Below, one piece after another: positions 46,307 to 55,229 of a DNA stretch of 64,000 nucleotides (position 1 is the first letter of the stretch; every line of letters begins with the position of its first letter). The position numbers and the translations under genes are program-made. The notes beneath the pieces are model-generated. The model did no database searches and was not told where the DNA came from. It was given only the letters and a program-made list of their open reading frames with translations. The stretch is from Mesorhizobium sp. (GTDB lineage: Bacteria; Pseudomonadota; Alphaproteobacteria; Rhizobiales; Rhizobiaceae): the NCBI GenBank assembly GCA_019635735.1, contig JAHBYX010000004.1:62001-126000 (forward strand), written 5' to 3'.

Positions 46307-47149
46307 ATGTCAGGTCAGGCTCGAGATCGGCGGGGGCTGATTGCCGGTGCGGTTCTGGCGCTCGGGCTATCGTCTGCGGCGATGGCCGCAGAACCCGTCG
46401 ACGTCGAACTTGTCCTCGCCGTCGACGTCTCGCTGTCGATGTCGCCCGACGAACTCGTCATCCAGCGGGACGGCTATGTCGCGGCGCTGACCGACGGGGC
46501 GGTGCTGCAGGCGATCGCGGGCGGTTTGCATGGCCGGATCGCGGTGACCTATGTCGAGTGGGCCGGCGCCACCGTGCAGCAGGTGGTCGTGCCGTGGTCG
46601 GTGATTGCGACGCCCGAGGACGCGCGCGCCTTCGTCGCGCAGATGACAGCGACCCCGCCGCGCAGCGCCAGGCGCACGTCGATCTCGTCGGCTCTCGAGT
46701 TCGCGGGTTCGCTGTTCGAGAACAGCGGCTACCGAGGCACCAAGCGGGTCATCGACGTATCCGGCGACGGACCGAACAACCAGGGCGGCCCGGTTGACCA
46801 GGCCCGCGACCGCATCGCCGCCAGGGGTATCACGATCAACGGCCTGCCGCTGATGACCAATGGCGGCGGCATGATCTCGGCCTACGACATCAACAATCTC
46901 GACAGCTACTACACCGACTGTGTCATCGGCGGGCCGGGCGCCTTCATGATCCCGGTGAACGGCTGGGCGCAATTCCCCGAGGCGATCCGGCGCAAGCTGG
47001 TGCTGGAACTCGCCGGCGCCGGCCACCCGATCCGCGCCCGGATGGAAGCAATGCATCCGCCGGTGATAAAAGCGGCGTCCACCTTCACCACCGACTGCCA
47101 GATCGGCGAGAAGATGTGGAACAACCGCGGCTGGATCGACATCCAGTAG
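46307..47149 (+). CDS. DUF1194 (VWA-like) exported protein
   Basis: 280 aa. Signal peptide LIAGAVLALGLSSAAMAAEP after an Arg-rich start. The VWA-type MIDAS motif is LVLAVDVSLSMSPDELVIQR, and RTSISSALEFAGSLFENSGY and VIDVSGDGPNNQGG complete the metal site. DUF1194 proteins are periplasmic, of unknown role. Ribosome site weak. Convergent with nhaA, 8 bp apart. No operon partner is evident. Confidence 0.86.
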   Translation: MSGQARDRRGLIAGAVLALGLSSAAMAAEPVDVELVLAVDVSLSMSPDELVIQRDGYVAALTDGAVLQAIAGGLHGRIAVTYVEWAGATVQQVVVPWSVIATPEDARAFVAQMTATPPRSARRTSISSALEFAGSLFENSGYRGTKRVIDVSGDGPNNQGGPVDQARDRIAARGITINGLPLMTNGGGMISAYDINNLDSYYTDCVIGGPGAFMIPVNGWAQFPEAIRRKLVLELAGAGHPIRARMEAMHPPVIKAASTFTTDCQIGEKMWNNRGWIDIQ

Positions 47150-47157
47150 GGGCGGGC

Positions 47158-48351
47158 TCAGTCCTCTCGCGATTCCGGGCCACCCGGGCGGGGCGCCAGC
47201 ATCATCACCAGCGAACCGAGCAGCGCCGCGACCAGGGAGCCGAGCAGGATGCCGACCTTGACGTCGTCCTGCAGCGCTGCGTTGTCGGCAAAGGCGAGCA
47301 GGCCGATGAACAGGCTCATCGTGAAGCCGATGCCGCAGAGCAGCGACACACCGAGCAGATGCATGCGCGCCGCGTTGGCGGGCATGTCGGCGAAGCCGAG
47401 TCTGATCGCCGCGTAGGATGTTCCGAAGACGCCGACGAGCTTGCCGATGACGAGCCCGGCTGCGACGCCGAGCGTCAGCGGGTCGACCAGCGTGTCGGAC
47501 GACATGCCGGAAAAGGATACGCCGGCATTGGCGAAGCCGAAGATCGGCACGATGACGAAGGGGACGACCCCGTGCAGGGCGTGTTCCAGGCGATGAAGCG
47601 GGGAGGTTTCGGTGTCGTGCTCGATGCCGGGCGCGCGACGGAGCGGGATCGTGAGCGCAAGCGCCACGCCGGCCAGCGTCGCATGCACGCCGGACTGGAG
47701 AACCATGACCCAAAGGACCACGCCGAGCGCGAGATAGGGCAGCAGGCTGAGAACGCCCATCCGGTTCATGGCATAGAGCAGGCCGAGCACGGCGACCGCC
47801 CCGGCGAGATAGGCCATCTGCAGGTCGGCGGTGTAGAAGATCGCGATGATGACCACCGCGCCGAGGTCGTCGATGATTGCAAGCGCCGTCAGGAACACCT
47901 TCATCGAGGCCGGCACGCGGCTGCCCAGCAGCGACAGGACGCCCAGCGCGAAGGCGATGTCGGTGGCGGTCGGAATCGCCCAGCCGCGCATCGTCTCGGG
48001 GTTCCCCCAGTTGAGCGCAGCGTAGATCAACGCCGGCACCGCCATGCCGCCGGCGGCGGCGAGGCCCGGCAGGATGCGCCGCGGCCAGGTGGAGAGTTGT
48101 CCGTCCAGCACCTCGCGCTTGATTTCCAGGCCGACGAGCAGGAAGAACACCGCCATCAGAGCGTCGTTGATCCAGTGCGATACGCTGAGCGGGCCCACAT
48201 AGGCTTTCAGGGCGGCGAAATAGGTGGGCGCGAGCGGCGAATTGGCGACGATCAGCGCCAGCGCGGCGGCGGCCATGAGGACGATGCCGCCCGAGGCCTC
48301 GCTGTCGAGGAATTCGCGGAAGATCGATTTCTGACGGGTCTCGACGCTCAC
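47158..48351 (-). CDS. nhaA: Na+/H+ antiporter NhaA
   Basis: 397 aa, eleven to twelve helices. The paired Asp of the ion site are in [20 protein letters not shown] near residue 160. Other NhaA hallmarks: [14 protein letters not shown] near residue 70, [20 protein letters not shown] and [15 protein letters not shown] near the C-terminus. Imports protons in exchange for Na+ and controls pH and sodium (family knowledge). Monocistronic; upstream 48352-48574 contains the glxA 3'-end relic. Confidence 0.95.
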   Translation of the reverse strand: MSVETRQKSIFREFLDSEASGGIVLMAAAALALIVANSPLAPTYFAALKAYVGPLSVSHWINDALMAVFFLLVGLEIKREVLDGQLSTWPRRILPGLAAAGGMAVPALIYAALNWGNPETMRGWAIPTATDIAFALGVLSLLGSRVPASMKVFLTALAIIDDLGAVVIIAIFYTADLQMAYLAGAVAVLGLLYAMNRMGVLSLLPYLALGVVLWVMVLQSGVHATLAGVALALTIPLRRAPGIEHDTETSPLHRLEHALHGVVPFVIVPIFGFANAGVSFSGMSSDTLVDPLTLGVAAGLVIGKLVGVFGTSYAAIRLGFADMPANAARMHLLGVSLLCGIGFTMSLFIGLLAFADNAALQDDVKVGILLGSLVAALLGSLVMMLAPRPGGPESRED

Positions 48352-48495
48352 GCCCGGCCTCCTTGTGGTTGGTCGGCCGCGAAGGCCATCATCGACGCCG
48401 CGCTCTCACGGGGCATTTCAGACGGAGATAATGGATGATTGCCGAAAATCCAGCCGCCGCGGCCGGAAATCCGCAACTTTGTATGAGAAGTTCCT

Positions 48496-48527
48496 ACGCC
48501 GCCAGCAGTTGCTTGCGGTCGGCGCGC
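48496..48527. repeat. Displaced copy of glxA 3' end (direct repeat copy 1)
   Basis: 32 bp matching 49149-49180 at 30 of 32 positions and in the same orientation. Read on the minus strand it encodes ERADRKQLLAA and a TAG stop, the last 11 codons of the GlxA-type regulator. It lies 47 bp beyond the YcxB-like stop, with no other regulator sequence attached. Confidence 0.85.
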
Positions 48528-48574
48528 TCACGCAAGGGCGGTCTAGGCGGACGGCGCAGACGAACATGCACAAA

Positions 48575-49147
48575 CTAGTGCTCTCTCGCGAGGTGGCGAT
48601 CAAGCAGCGAGCGAAGTCCATCGATTTCGCTGTTATCAACAAGGTATCGCTTCGGTACGATGATCGCGTAGCGTGGGCCAAGCATCAGAAAGAAGTAGTC
48701 TCTGATTTCGACATACGATCGGAAACCGGCCCAGCGGATTGCAGCGTCCGCTGTGTCCGTCATCGTTTCGAGGCGATCCTCGAAGAACTTCAAACGGGAT
48801 TTCTTATTCGCCCCGATTTGATCCGCAAAGTGTCTGCCGAGCCGGAGACGGTTTACCAGCAATATCGCTAAAATAAGGACGATATAGAAAAGGAAGAAAT
48901 AGACGTAGATGAGAAGTGGAGTCGCCTGCTTGATCGAACCTTCGAACAAGATGCGGAAATCAGCGCCAGAATTGGTGAAGACGCGCACCAATGCCAGCGC
49001 TCCGACGACCATAAACGCGCCACGTAGGATACTCCAGACGCTAGGCCGCAACACATGTGCTGAAAAGGCGACGAAGTCGAGCTTTTCATAGGTGCCTTGA
49101 ATATCGAACAGTGGTGCTTCGCCCGAGTCCGAAGCGGACAAGGCCAT
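48575..49147 (-). CDS. YcxB-like membrane protein
   Basis: 190 aa. Two transmembrane helices (residues 38-58 WSILRGAFMVVGALALVRVF and 74-96 PLLIYVYFFLFYIVLILAIL), then a YcxB-like domain with FRSYVEIRDYFFLMLGPRYA and IIVPKRYLVDNSEIDGLRSL. Function unknown. The ATG (49145-49147) follows directly after the glxA stop, so it probably relies on termination-reinitiation. Base composition is visibly lower in GC than the neighbours and codon use is relaxed, suggesting transfer. Bracketed by the glxA 3'-end duplication. Confidence 0.8.
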   Translation of the reverse strand: MALSASDSGEAPLFDIQGTYEKLDFVAFSAHVLRPSVWSILRGAFMVVGALALVRVFTNSGADFRILFEGSIKQATPLLIYVYFFLFYIVLILAILLVNRLRLGRHFADQIGANKKSRLKFFEDRLETMTDTADAAIRWAGFRSYVEIRDYFFLMLGPRYAIIVPKRYLVDNSEIDGLRSLLDRHLAREH

Positions 49148-50146
49148 TTACGCCGCCAGCAACTGCTTGCGGTCGGCGCGTTCCTGTTGCGGCGAGCGGG
49201 CGTAGAGTTCGCGGTAGCACTTGGAGAAATGCGAGGCCGAGACGAAGCCGCAGGCGACCGCCACCTCCACCACCGGCAGGGACGACTGGATGAGCAGGTG
49301 GCGCGCCCGGTCGAGCCGGATCTCGAGGTAGTAGCGCGCCGGCGAGCGGCCCATTTCCTGCTGGAACAGGCGCTCGATCTGGCGGCGCGACAGGCCGACA
49401 TTGTCGGCGATCTCGATCAGCGACAACGGTTCGGAGAGGTTCATCTCCATCAGTTCGATGATCGACAGGACCTTGGTGTTCTGCACGCCGAGGCGAGCGC
49501 GCAGAGGTAGCCGCTGGCGGTCGGTTGGGCTGCGCACACGGTCGGTCAGCACCTGCTCGCAGACGCGGTTGACCAGGGCCTCGTCGAAATCGTCGCCAAT
49601 CAGCTTCAGCATCATGTCGAGCGCGGCGGTGCCGCCGGCGCAGGTGTAGATGTTCTGGTCGACCTCGAAGAGATCGGCAAAGACATTCGCCTTGGGGAAC
49701 GCCTCGGAGAAGCCGGGCAGATTTTCCCAGTGGATGGCGCAGCGCTTGTTGGAGAGAAGGCCGGCGGAGGCGAGCACATGGGCGCCGGTGCACAGGCCGC
49801 CGATCGCCACGCCGCGGTTGTATTCCTCCCTAAGCCAGGCAAAGGCGGAGCGATTCTGGTATTTTTCGACATTGATGCCGGAGCAGACGATCACCATCGA
49901 CGGACGGTCGGGGCCGCTCATCTTGCGGCGCTCGTCCTCCAGCGAGGCCTGGACCGCGATCTCGACGCCGCACGAGGCTTTCACCGGCATGCCGTCTGCG
50001 CTGGCCAGCCGCCAGGAATAGGCGTCGTAGCCCAGCGTGCGGTTGGCGAGCCGCAACGGCTCGATGGCCGTCGAAAAGGCGATGAGCGTGAAATTGGGAA
50101 CGAGAAAGAAGACGATCGAGCGTTTGATGGCTGGCTTGACGGTCAC
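49148..50146 (-). CDS. GlxA/GbdR-type AraC regulator
   Basis: 332 aa. N-terminal DJ-1/PfpI-like domain (residues 8-190; IAFSTAIEPLRLANRTLGYD, GGLCTGAHVLASAGLL) without enzyme function in this family. A C-terminal AraC domain follows (PLSLIEIADNVGLSRRQIER, then VEVAVACGFVSASHFSKCYR). The closest studied role is GbdR, activator of glycine betaine, dimethylglycine and sarcosine catabolism. With four GcvT-type oxidases in the window this is a reasonable assignment, but inference. A motif upstream at 50252-50268 is shared with the copy-3 dehydrogenase gene. Confidence 0.86.
   Translation of the reverse strand: MTVKPAIKRSIVFFLVPNFTLIAFSTAIEPLRLANRTLGYDAYSWRLASADGMPVKASCGVEIAVQASLEDERRKMSGPDRPSMVIVCSGINVEKYQNRSAFAWLREEYNRGVAIGGLCTGAHVLASAGLLSNKRCAIHWENLPGFSEAFPKANVFADLFEVDQNIYTCAGGTAALDMMLKLIGDDFDEALVNRVCEQVLTDRVRSPTDRQRLPLRARLGVQNTKVLSIIELMEMNLSEPLSLIEIADNVGLSRRQIERLFQQEMGRSPARYYLEIRLDRARHLLIQSSLPVVEVAVACGFVSASHFSKCYRELYARSPQQERADRKQLLAA
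49149..49180. repeat. glxA 3'-end direct repeat, copy 2 (functional end)
   Basis: In-place 3' end of the regulator gene, 30 of 32 bases identical to the displaced copy at 48496-48527. The two repeats are 653 bp apart and bracket the YcxB-like gene, as expected when DNA integrates at a gene end and regenerates it. Confidence 0.85.
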
Positions 50147-50251
50147 GAAACACTCCCGGAAACCTGGCTATCGTCAGACGGCTGTCATCGTCGCGATTAA
50201 GAAAGTGTCATCCCGAACGCCCTGAAATGTCAATGCGATTGCGGCAGCCGG

Positions 50252-50268
50252 ATGTCCGTTTGCGACAT
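50252..50268. promoter_or_regulatory. Dyad upstream of GlxA/GbdR-type regulator
   Basis: ATGTC-CGTTTGC-GACAT, perfect 5-bp arms with a 7-bp spacer. Its complement ATGTCGCAAACGGACAT shares 11 of 13 bases with the motif found twice before the copy-3 dehydrogenase gene. It lies 105 bp upstream of the regulator start. A shorter GTCGCAAAC also occurs at 50647-50655. Confidence 0.55.
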
Positions 50269-50377
50269 GCGGTCGATTTGCATGGAAATGAACGGAAGCC
50301 CGCGAAGCAAAGCTGCGCGGGCGAGGCTGTTTTTGCGGGAACGTGACGGAGCCGGGGCAGGGAAGGCTCCGCGGCTC

Positions 50378-50518
50378 CTACATCACGAGACCGCCGAGAC
50401 GGTTGGCCGCTATCGCACCGGTCTGGCCGGGCATGGTGCGGCCGAGGCGCGCGCGCTCAAGGTTTGTGGCGAGGTTGCCGATGGCGCGGCCGCGGAAGAG
50501 GATCGACAGGAACTTCAT
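50378..50518 (-). CDS. 46-aa microprotein, unknown function
   Basis: ATG at 50516-50518 after TGCTTGGAGAGCTACC; stop 50378. It begins MKFLSILFRGRAIGNLATNL and is basic with an amphipathic N-terminus. It resembles the DUF1127-like microproteins nearby in size and Arg content but lacks their KDIGWP motif. Separate transcription is likely, with about 290 bp of spacer upstream. Confidence 0.5.
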   Translation of the reverse strand: MKFLSILFRGRAIGNLATNLERARLGRTMPGQTGAIAANRLGGLVM

Positions 50519-50887
50519 GGTAGCTCTCCAAGCAAATGGCTGTTTACTCGGAACGGCCGGCGCGACGTCTGCGTCAAGCAGCTCTTTTCATGCCGCGTAT
50601 CTAGGCACTTGCCCAAATCTTTGCAGCGGGAAAAGCGAACAACGACGTCGCAAACGCAACAGGCGGCTTTTCGGCGGAGGGCCAGGCGAAGATACAAGCT
50701 GCTGATATCAAACGATATTAATGTTCAGGTAAGGACGCCATGCGCCTTGCTCATATGCGTCATGCGAGCGTTGCATGGGTCGCGGGCATCCAGCCTGGCA
50801 TTTGGGCAAAGCAAAAGTCCCGCCGCGGGCCGCGGGCGGGACTTTTTGGATGGCCGGACCGAGCCCGGCCGGCAGGTCCCGATGGGA
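50519..50887. other. 369-bp intergenic region between two microprotein genes
   Basis: Holds the terminator at 50813-50847 and, nearer 50519-50700, AT-richer sequence likely to contain the promoter of the 46-aa gene, including GTCGCAAAC at 50647-50655. No coding sequence is supported; the 60-codon frame here is Cys-rich and has no ribosome site. Confidence 0.4.
50813..50847 (-). terminator. Terminator after DUF1127 microprotein
   Basis: Stem AAAAGTCCCGCC (50813-50824) with GGCGGGACTTTT (50835-50846), loop about 10 nt that is itself GC-rich and can extend the stem. T-runs on both sides make it possibly bidirectional. It lies 41 bp beyond the DUF1127 stop at 50888. Confidence 0.85.
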
Positions 50888-51064
50888 TCAGTACCAGCCG
50901 CCGGTCACGACCTTGTTGACCGTGTTGTGGCGGTAGGCTTCCGGCCAGCCGATATCCTTCTGGATCTCGTAGGGCAGGGCGCGGATCGAGCGCTCGGTTT
51001 CCTGGCGGGCGCGGGCGGCGCGGTAGTCGGCCGCGAAGCGGCCCAGTGCGGTCATGAGGGACAT
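50888..51064 (-). CDS. DUF1127-domain microprotein
   Basis: 58 aa starting MSLMTALGRFAADYRAARAR with IRALPYEIQKDIGWPEAYRH, the classic DUF1127 motif. ATG 51064 follows CCTAGGAGAGAAAA. Some short DUF1127 proteins bind RNA and affect phosphate and C1 metabolism in Agrobacterium and Rhodobacter (recalled). It has its own terminator. Confidence 0.88.
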   Translation of the reverse strand: MSLMTALGRFAADYRAARARQETERSIRALPYEIQKDIGWPEAYRHNTVNKVVTGGWY

Positions 51065-51285
51065 TTTTCTCTCCTAGGGTTCGCAGCGAGGGTCTTGGGA
51101 GAACCGCTCGATTGCGCGCTGTTTAGGCAGTTCTTGTTTCAAATGTATTGCGATCGGATGACGGGCGGTTACCGAAAGGGAGGCTTTCTGTTTCCGTCCG
51201 CCGAATTCGGAGGCAGTTGCCATGTTGCAATGCAACATGGAACCGGCGTCCGTTCATCCCATCATTGCGGCGTTTCGGTGACGAT

Positions 51286-51450
51286 TCACGCGCGACCGTG
51301 AAAATCGCGATCGAAATCGATGCCGTCCGGCCAGCCGATGTCCTTCTGCATGCCGCGCGGCAGGGCGGCGATGCGCATCGCGGTGCGGACGTGAAGCCGG
51401 CGGGCGCGCTGGGTGGCGACGAACCGGGTGAGTGCGCTGTAGATCGACAT
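51286..51450 (-). CDS. Second DUF1127-domain microprotein
   Basis: 54 aa, MSIYSALTRFVATQRARRLH then MRIAALPRGMQKDIGWPDGI. It shares the QKDIGWP core with the 50888 gene, so the two are paralogues. Ribosome site AAAAGGAGAAAAGTC. Divergent from the LysR gene at 51580 (129-bp gap), which probably controls it. Confidence 0.88.
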   Translation of the reverse strand: MSIYSALTRFVATQRARRLHVRTAMRIAALPRGMQKDIGWPDGIDFDRDFHGRA

Positions 51451-51579
51451 GACTTTTCTCCTTTTGCATGGGCGAAAGGGCGTCTCGTCCTTCCATGGGT
51501 TGACTATGCGGCAGGTATGAGGTTCAATCAAACGAATAGGAATGATCGATTGGATCAACGAAACTGAATTGGAGGACCG

Positions 51580-52491
51580 ATGAACGCGCCGCTCAACCAT
51601 CCGCTGCCGCTTCTCGAACTGGACGTCCTGCGCACCTTCGTGGCGATCGCCGAGACCGGCAGCTTCACGCTGGCGGCCAATGCCGTGTTCCGCACGCCGT
51701 CGGCGGTGTCCATGCAGATCAAGAAGCTGGAGGAGATGCTCGGCCGCGCGCTGTTCACGCGCGATGCGCGTTCGGTATCGCTCACCGCCGACGGCGAGAT
51801 CCTCATCGGCTATGCGCGCCGGCTCCTCGCCATCAACCGCGAGGCGGTGTCCAAGTTCGTCTTGCCGGACATCCAGGGCGTGGTGCGCCTCGGATCGCCG
51901 GACGATTATGGCGAGCGGGTTTTGCCCGACGTCCTGCGCCGCTTCGCGCAGTCGCATCCGTCGGTTGCCGTAGACGTGGTCATCGACCAGAGCGGAAACC
52001 TCAGGCGACGGCTCGACGACCGCCAGCTCGACATCACGTTGATGACCATCTCGGGCAAGGTTGTTCCGGTCGATGCCGAGATTCTTCTGACCGAGCAGAT
52101 CGTCTGGGCGGGCGCGAAGGGTGGCTCCGCGCATTTGCGCCAGCCCTTGCCGGTGTCGCTGTGGGAAGAGGGCTGCGCCTGGCGCATCCGCGCGCTCGAC
52201 GCGCTGAGCGCCAGCGGACGCGACTACCGCATCGCCTATATGAGCGCCCACACCTCCGGACAGCGCTCGGCGATCCTGGCCGACCTCGCGGTCGCGCCGC
52301 TGCCCAAGTCGTTCATCGGCGACGACATCGTGGCGCTGGGGCCGCGCGACGGCCTGCCGGATCTCGGCACCTATAATCTGGTGATGATCGTGCGCCCCGA
52401 CGCCAGCGCCCCGGTGAGGGCGGCCGCCGACCACATCCGCGCGACGATGGAAGCGTTCAAGGAGAAGGGCCGCTTCGCCATGGCGGCGTGA
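51580..52491 (+). CDS. LysR-family regulator
   Basis: 303 aa. Winged helix residues 12-70 (LDVLRTFVAIAETGSFTLAA, then TPSAVSMQIKKLEEMLGRAL); substrate domain from residue 95. It resembles the LrhA-like regulators often found next to DUF1127 genes in rhizobia. Ribosome site TTGGAGGACCG. Effector unknown. Confidence 0.87.
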   Translation: MNAPLNHPLPLLELDVLRTFVAIAETGSFTLAANAVFRTPSAVSMQIKKLEEMLGRALFTRDARSVSLTADGEILIGYARRLLAINREAVSKFVLPDIQGVVRLGSPDDYGERVLPDVLRRFAQSHPSVAVDVVIDQSGNLRRRLDDRQLDITLMTISGKVVPVDAEILLTEQIVWAGAKGGSAHLRQPLPVSLWEEGCAWRIRALDALSASGRDYRIAYMSAHTSGQRSAILADLAVAPLPKSFIGDDIVALGPRDGLPDLGTYNLVMIVRPDASAPVRAAADHIRATMEAFKEKGRFAMAA

Positions 52492-52525
52492 ACGGCGGGA
52501 ACCTCGTCGCATGATACGGGTTGTT

Positions 52526-52555
52526 GAAGCGGCGGCCGCCACCGGCCGCCGCTTC
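52526..52555 (+). terminator. Strong GC hairpin after LysR gene
   Basis: GAAGCGGCGGCC (52526-52537) pairs perfectly with GGCCGCCGCTTC (52544-52555); 6-nt loop. No T-run follows, so termination efficiency is uncertain. 34 bp past the LysR stop. Confidence 0.6.
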
Positions 52556-52648
52556 GTGTGTCGAGGGTTGATCATGACGGGGAGCCCCATCTTGATATGC
52601 AGGCTGCATTTCGCCTCCGCGCTCCCCTCCGTGTCTTTGTAGTCCGCC

Positions 52649-55192
52649 ATGGCACGGCCGGCCGTCGACGAACTGCTGAAGGAATATCGCGCGAAGCGGG
52701 ATTTCTCGAAGACCGCCGAACCCGATCATGCGCCTGATCCTGAGGCAGGCGAAGGCCTGGCCTTCGTCGTCCAGAAGCATGATGCCACCCGCCTGCACTA
52801 CGATTTCCGCCTCGAATGGGACGGCGTTCTGAAGAGCTGGGCGGTGACGCGCGGGCCAAGCTACGATCCGGCCGAAAAGCGGCTGGCGGTCCGCACCGAG
52901 GACCATCCGCTCGCCTACGGCGCGTTCGAGGGCACAATCCCCGAGGACGAATATGGCGGCGGCACGGTGATGCTGTGGGACCGCGGCACCTGGGAGCCGG
53001 TCGGCGACTTTGCCGAAGGGCTGAAGGAGGGCAAGCTCGTCTTCCGCCTCGACGGCGAGCGCCTCAAGGGCGAATGGACGCTGGTGCGCATGAAGCCGCG
53101 CGCGAAGGAAAAGCGCGAGAACTGGCTAATGATCAAGCACCGCGAGGACGGTTTTGTCCCGCCGCGCGGCGACGTCCTGAACAAGTTCACCAAGAGCGTC
53201 ACGTCCGGCCGAACGATGCTCCAGATCGCCAAGGGCGGACGCTCCCTTGCCAAAAGCGACCTGACGGCAAAGCGTCCGGCCGAGGGGCTGACCGGAAAAG
53301 CCGCAAGGGCCATGCCCGAGCGCGTGTCGAAACCCGGCCGCCGTCTTCCCCTGCCGCGCTGGCGCGAGCCCCAGCTCGCCACGCTCGTCGGAGAGGCGCC
53401 GGAGGGCGACCAATGGCTCGCCGAGATGAAATATGATGGCTACCGCGCCCTGATCGCGGTCGCCGGCGACAAAGCGACGATTTTCACCCGCAACGGGCTC
53501 GACTGGACCGACAAATTCCCCGGCATCGCGGCGGCAGCCGCCGCGCTCGATGTCGGCTCCGCCCTGATCGACAGCGAGATCGTCGCCTTCGACAGGAATG
53601 GCAGGACCGACTTCTCGACGCTGCAGAAGGCGATCAAGGCCGGCGGCAAGGGCCTGTCCTGCTTCGTCTTCGACTTGCTCGAACTGGACGGAAAGGATCT
53701 GACCCGCCTGCCGCTGATCGAGCGCAAGGCGAAGCTGGAGGCGCTGGTCGGCTCCGGCAGCGAGCCGCTTCTCTATTCGACCCACATCGCCGGCAAGGCG
53801 GCCGACGTGTTCAGGCAGGTCTGCGCCGCCGGCCACGAAGGCATCGTCGCCAAGCGCGCCGACGATCCCTATCGCTCGGGCCGCGGACGAAGCTGGCTGA
53901 AGGTCAAGTGCACCCGCCGGCAGGAGTTCGTCGTCGGCGGCTACGCCCCGTCCGACAAGCGCGGCCGCGAGGTCCGCTCGTTGCTGGTCGGCGTGATGGA
54001 AAAGGGCAAGCTCCTCTATAAAGGACGGGTAGGGGCCTTCGAGGGCGATACGCTGGCCGACGTCGAAAGCCTCGTCGCGAAGCGCGCGCGCAAGACCTCG
54101 CCCTTCGTCGATGTTCCGCGCGAGATGGCGCGCGGCGCGGTGTGGCTCAAGCCGGACCTGGTCATCGAGGTCGACATGGCGGAATTCACGTCCGACGGTA
54201 TCATCCGGCACGGCGTGGTGAAGGGCGTCCGCGGCGACAAGGCAGCCAAGGACGTGGTGCTGGAGGCGCCGAAGGAGGTTCTGATGGAGCATGAGCAGCG
54301 CGACAGCTTCGCCGGCGTGAAGCTGTCGAACCCGCAAAAGGTGCTGTTTGCCGAGCAGGGCGTGACCAAGGCCGATCTCGCCGCGCATTACGAGCGCGTC
54401 GCCGAACGCATCCTGCCGCACGTGACCCGCCGGCTCCTCAGTCTCGTGCGCTGCCCGGAAGGCGAAAGCGGCCAGTGCTTTTTCCAGAAGCACGACTCGC
54501 GCGGCTTCCCCGACGAGCTGAAGCGGATGGAGATCGAGGAGAGCGACGGCAAGCGCGACAACTATCTCTACGCCGAGGACCTGTCGGCGCTGATCGCCGG
54601 CGTGCAGATGGGCACGCTCGAGTTCCACATCTGGGGCTCGCGCATCAAGGACATCGAGAAGCCGGACCGGCTGGTATTCGACCTCGATCCCGACGAGGGG
54701 CTGGGCTTCGCCGACGTGCGCGACGCCGCCTTCGACCTGCGTGACCGTCTGGACAGGATCGGCCTGAAAACCGTGCCGATGGTGACCGGCGGCAAGGGCG
54801 TGCACGTCATCGCGCCCATCTCGCCGCGCCTGGAGTGGCCGGAGGTGAAGGATTTCGCCAAGGGCTTCGCCAGGATGCTGGAGGACGAGGCGCCGGACCG
54901 CTACGTCGCCAACATGTCGAAGGCCAAGCGCAAGGGCCGCATCTTCGTCGACTATCTGCGCAACGAGCGCGGCTCCACCGCGATCTGCCCCTATTCGACC
55001 CGCCGCCGCAAGAGCGCGCCGGTGGCGACGCCGGTGTCCTGGGACGAACTCAAGGGGCTGGAGGCGGCCAATTCGTTCCACATCGGCGACATGCAGGCCC
55101 GCCTCGCTATGGCCGATCCGTGGAAGGAGGCCGACGGCTGGAAGCAGTCGATCACCAAGGCGATGATGGGAAAGGTCGCGAGCGCCGGCTGA
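52649..55192 (+). CDS. ligD: DNA ligase D (NHEJ), PE-LIG-POL order
   Basis: 847 aa. 3'-phosphoesterase domain residues 30-195 (HDATRLHYDFRLEWDGVLKS, PLAYGAFEGTIPEDEYGGGT). ATP-dependent ligase residues 230-530 with the nucleotidyl Lys in EMKYDGYRALIA near 261 and VGGYAPSDKR. Primase-polymerase residues 550-845 with LEFHIWGSR and RLVFDLDPDEGLGFADV carrying metal Asp residues. The order PE-ligase-polymerase is the rhizobial form. It works with Ku in end joining; no ku gene lies in this window. Confidence 0.95.
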   Translation: MARPAVDELLKEYRAKRDFSKTAEPDHAPDPEAGEGLAFVVQKHDATRLHYDFRLEWDGVLKSWAVTRGPSYDPAEKRLAVRTEDHPLAYGAFEGTIPEDEYGGGTVMLWDRGTWEPVGDFAEGLKEGKLVFRLDGERLKGEWTLVRMKPRAKEKRENWLMIKHREDGFVPPRGDVLNKFTKSVTSGRTMLQIAKGGRSLAKSDLTAKRPAEGLTGKAARAMPERVSKPGRRLPLPRWREPQLATLVGEAPEGDQWLAEMKYDGYRALIAVAGDKATIFTRNGLDWTDKFPGIAAAAAALDVGSALIDSEIVAFDRNGRTDFSTLQKAIKAGGKGLSCFVFDLLELDGKDLTRLPLIERKAKLEALVGSGSEPLLYSTHIAGKAADVFRQVCAAGHEGIVAKRADDPYRSGRGRSWLKVKCTRRQEFVVGGYAPSDKRGREVRSLLVGVMEKGKLLYKGRVGAFEGDTLADVESLVAKRARKTSPFVDVPREMARGAVWLKPDLVIEVDMAEFTSDGIIRHGVVKGVRGDKAAKDVVLEAPKEVLMEHEQRDSFAGVKLSNPQKVLFAEQGVTKADLAAHYERVAERILPHVTRRLLSLVRCPEGESGQCFFQKHDSRGFPDELKRMEIEESDGKRDNYLYAEDLSALIAGVQMGTLEFHIWGSRIKDIEKPDRLVFDLDPDEGLGFADVRDAAFDLRDRLDRIGLKTVPMVTGGKGVHVIAPISPRLEWPEVKDFAKGFARMLEDEAPDRYVANMSKAKRKGRIFVDYLRNERGSTAICPYSTRRRKSAPVATPVSWDELKGLEAANSFHIGDMQARLAMADPWKEADGWKQSITKAMMGKVASAG

Positions 55193-55229
55193 GATCGCCG
55201 ACCATGCGCGTCGCCTCATGTTCCACCTA

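Noticed and set aside
50515..50697. 60-codon minus-strand frame between two microprotein genes
   Set aside because: Cys/Arg-rich, no ribosome site and overlaps the leader of the 46-aa gene.
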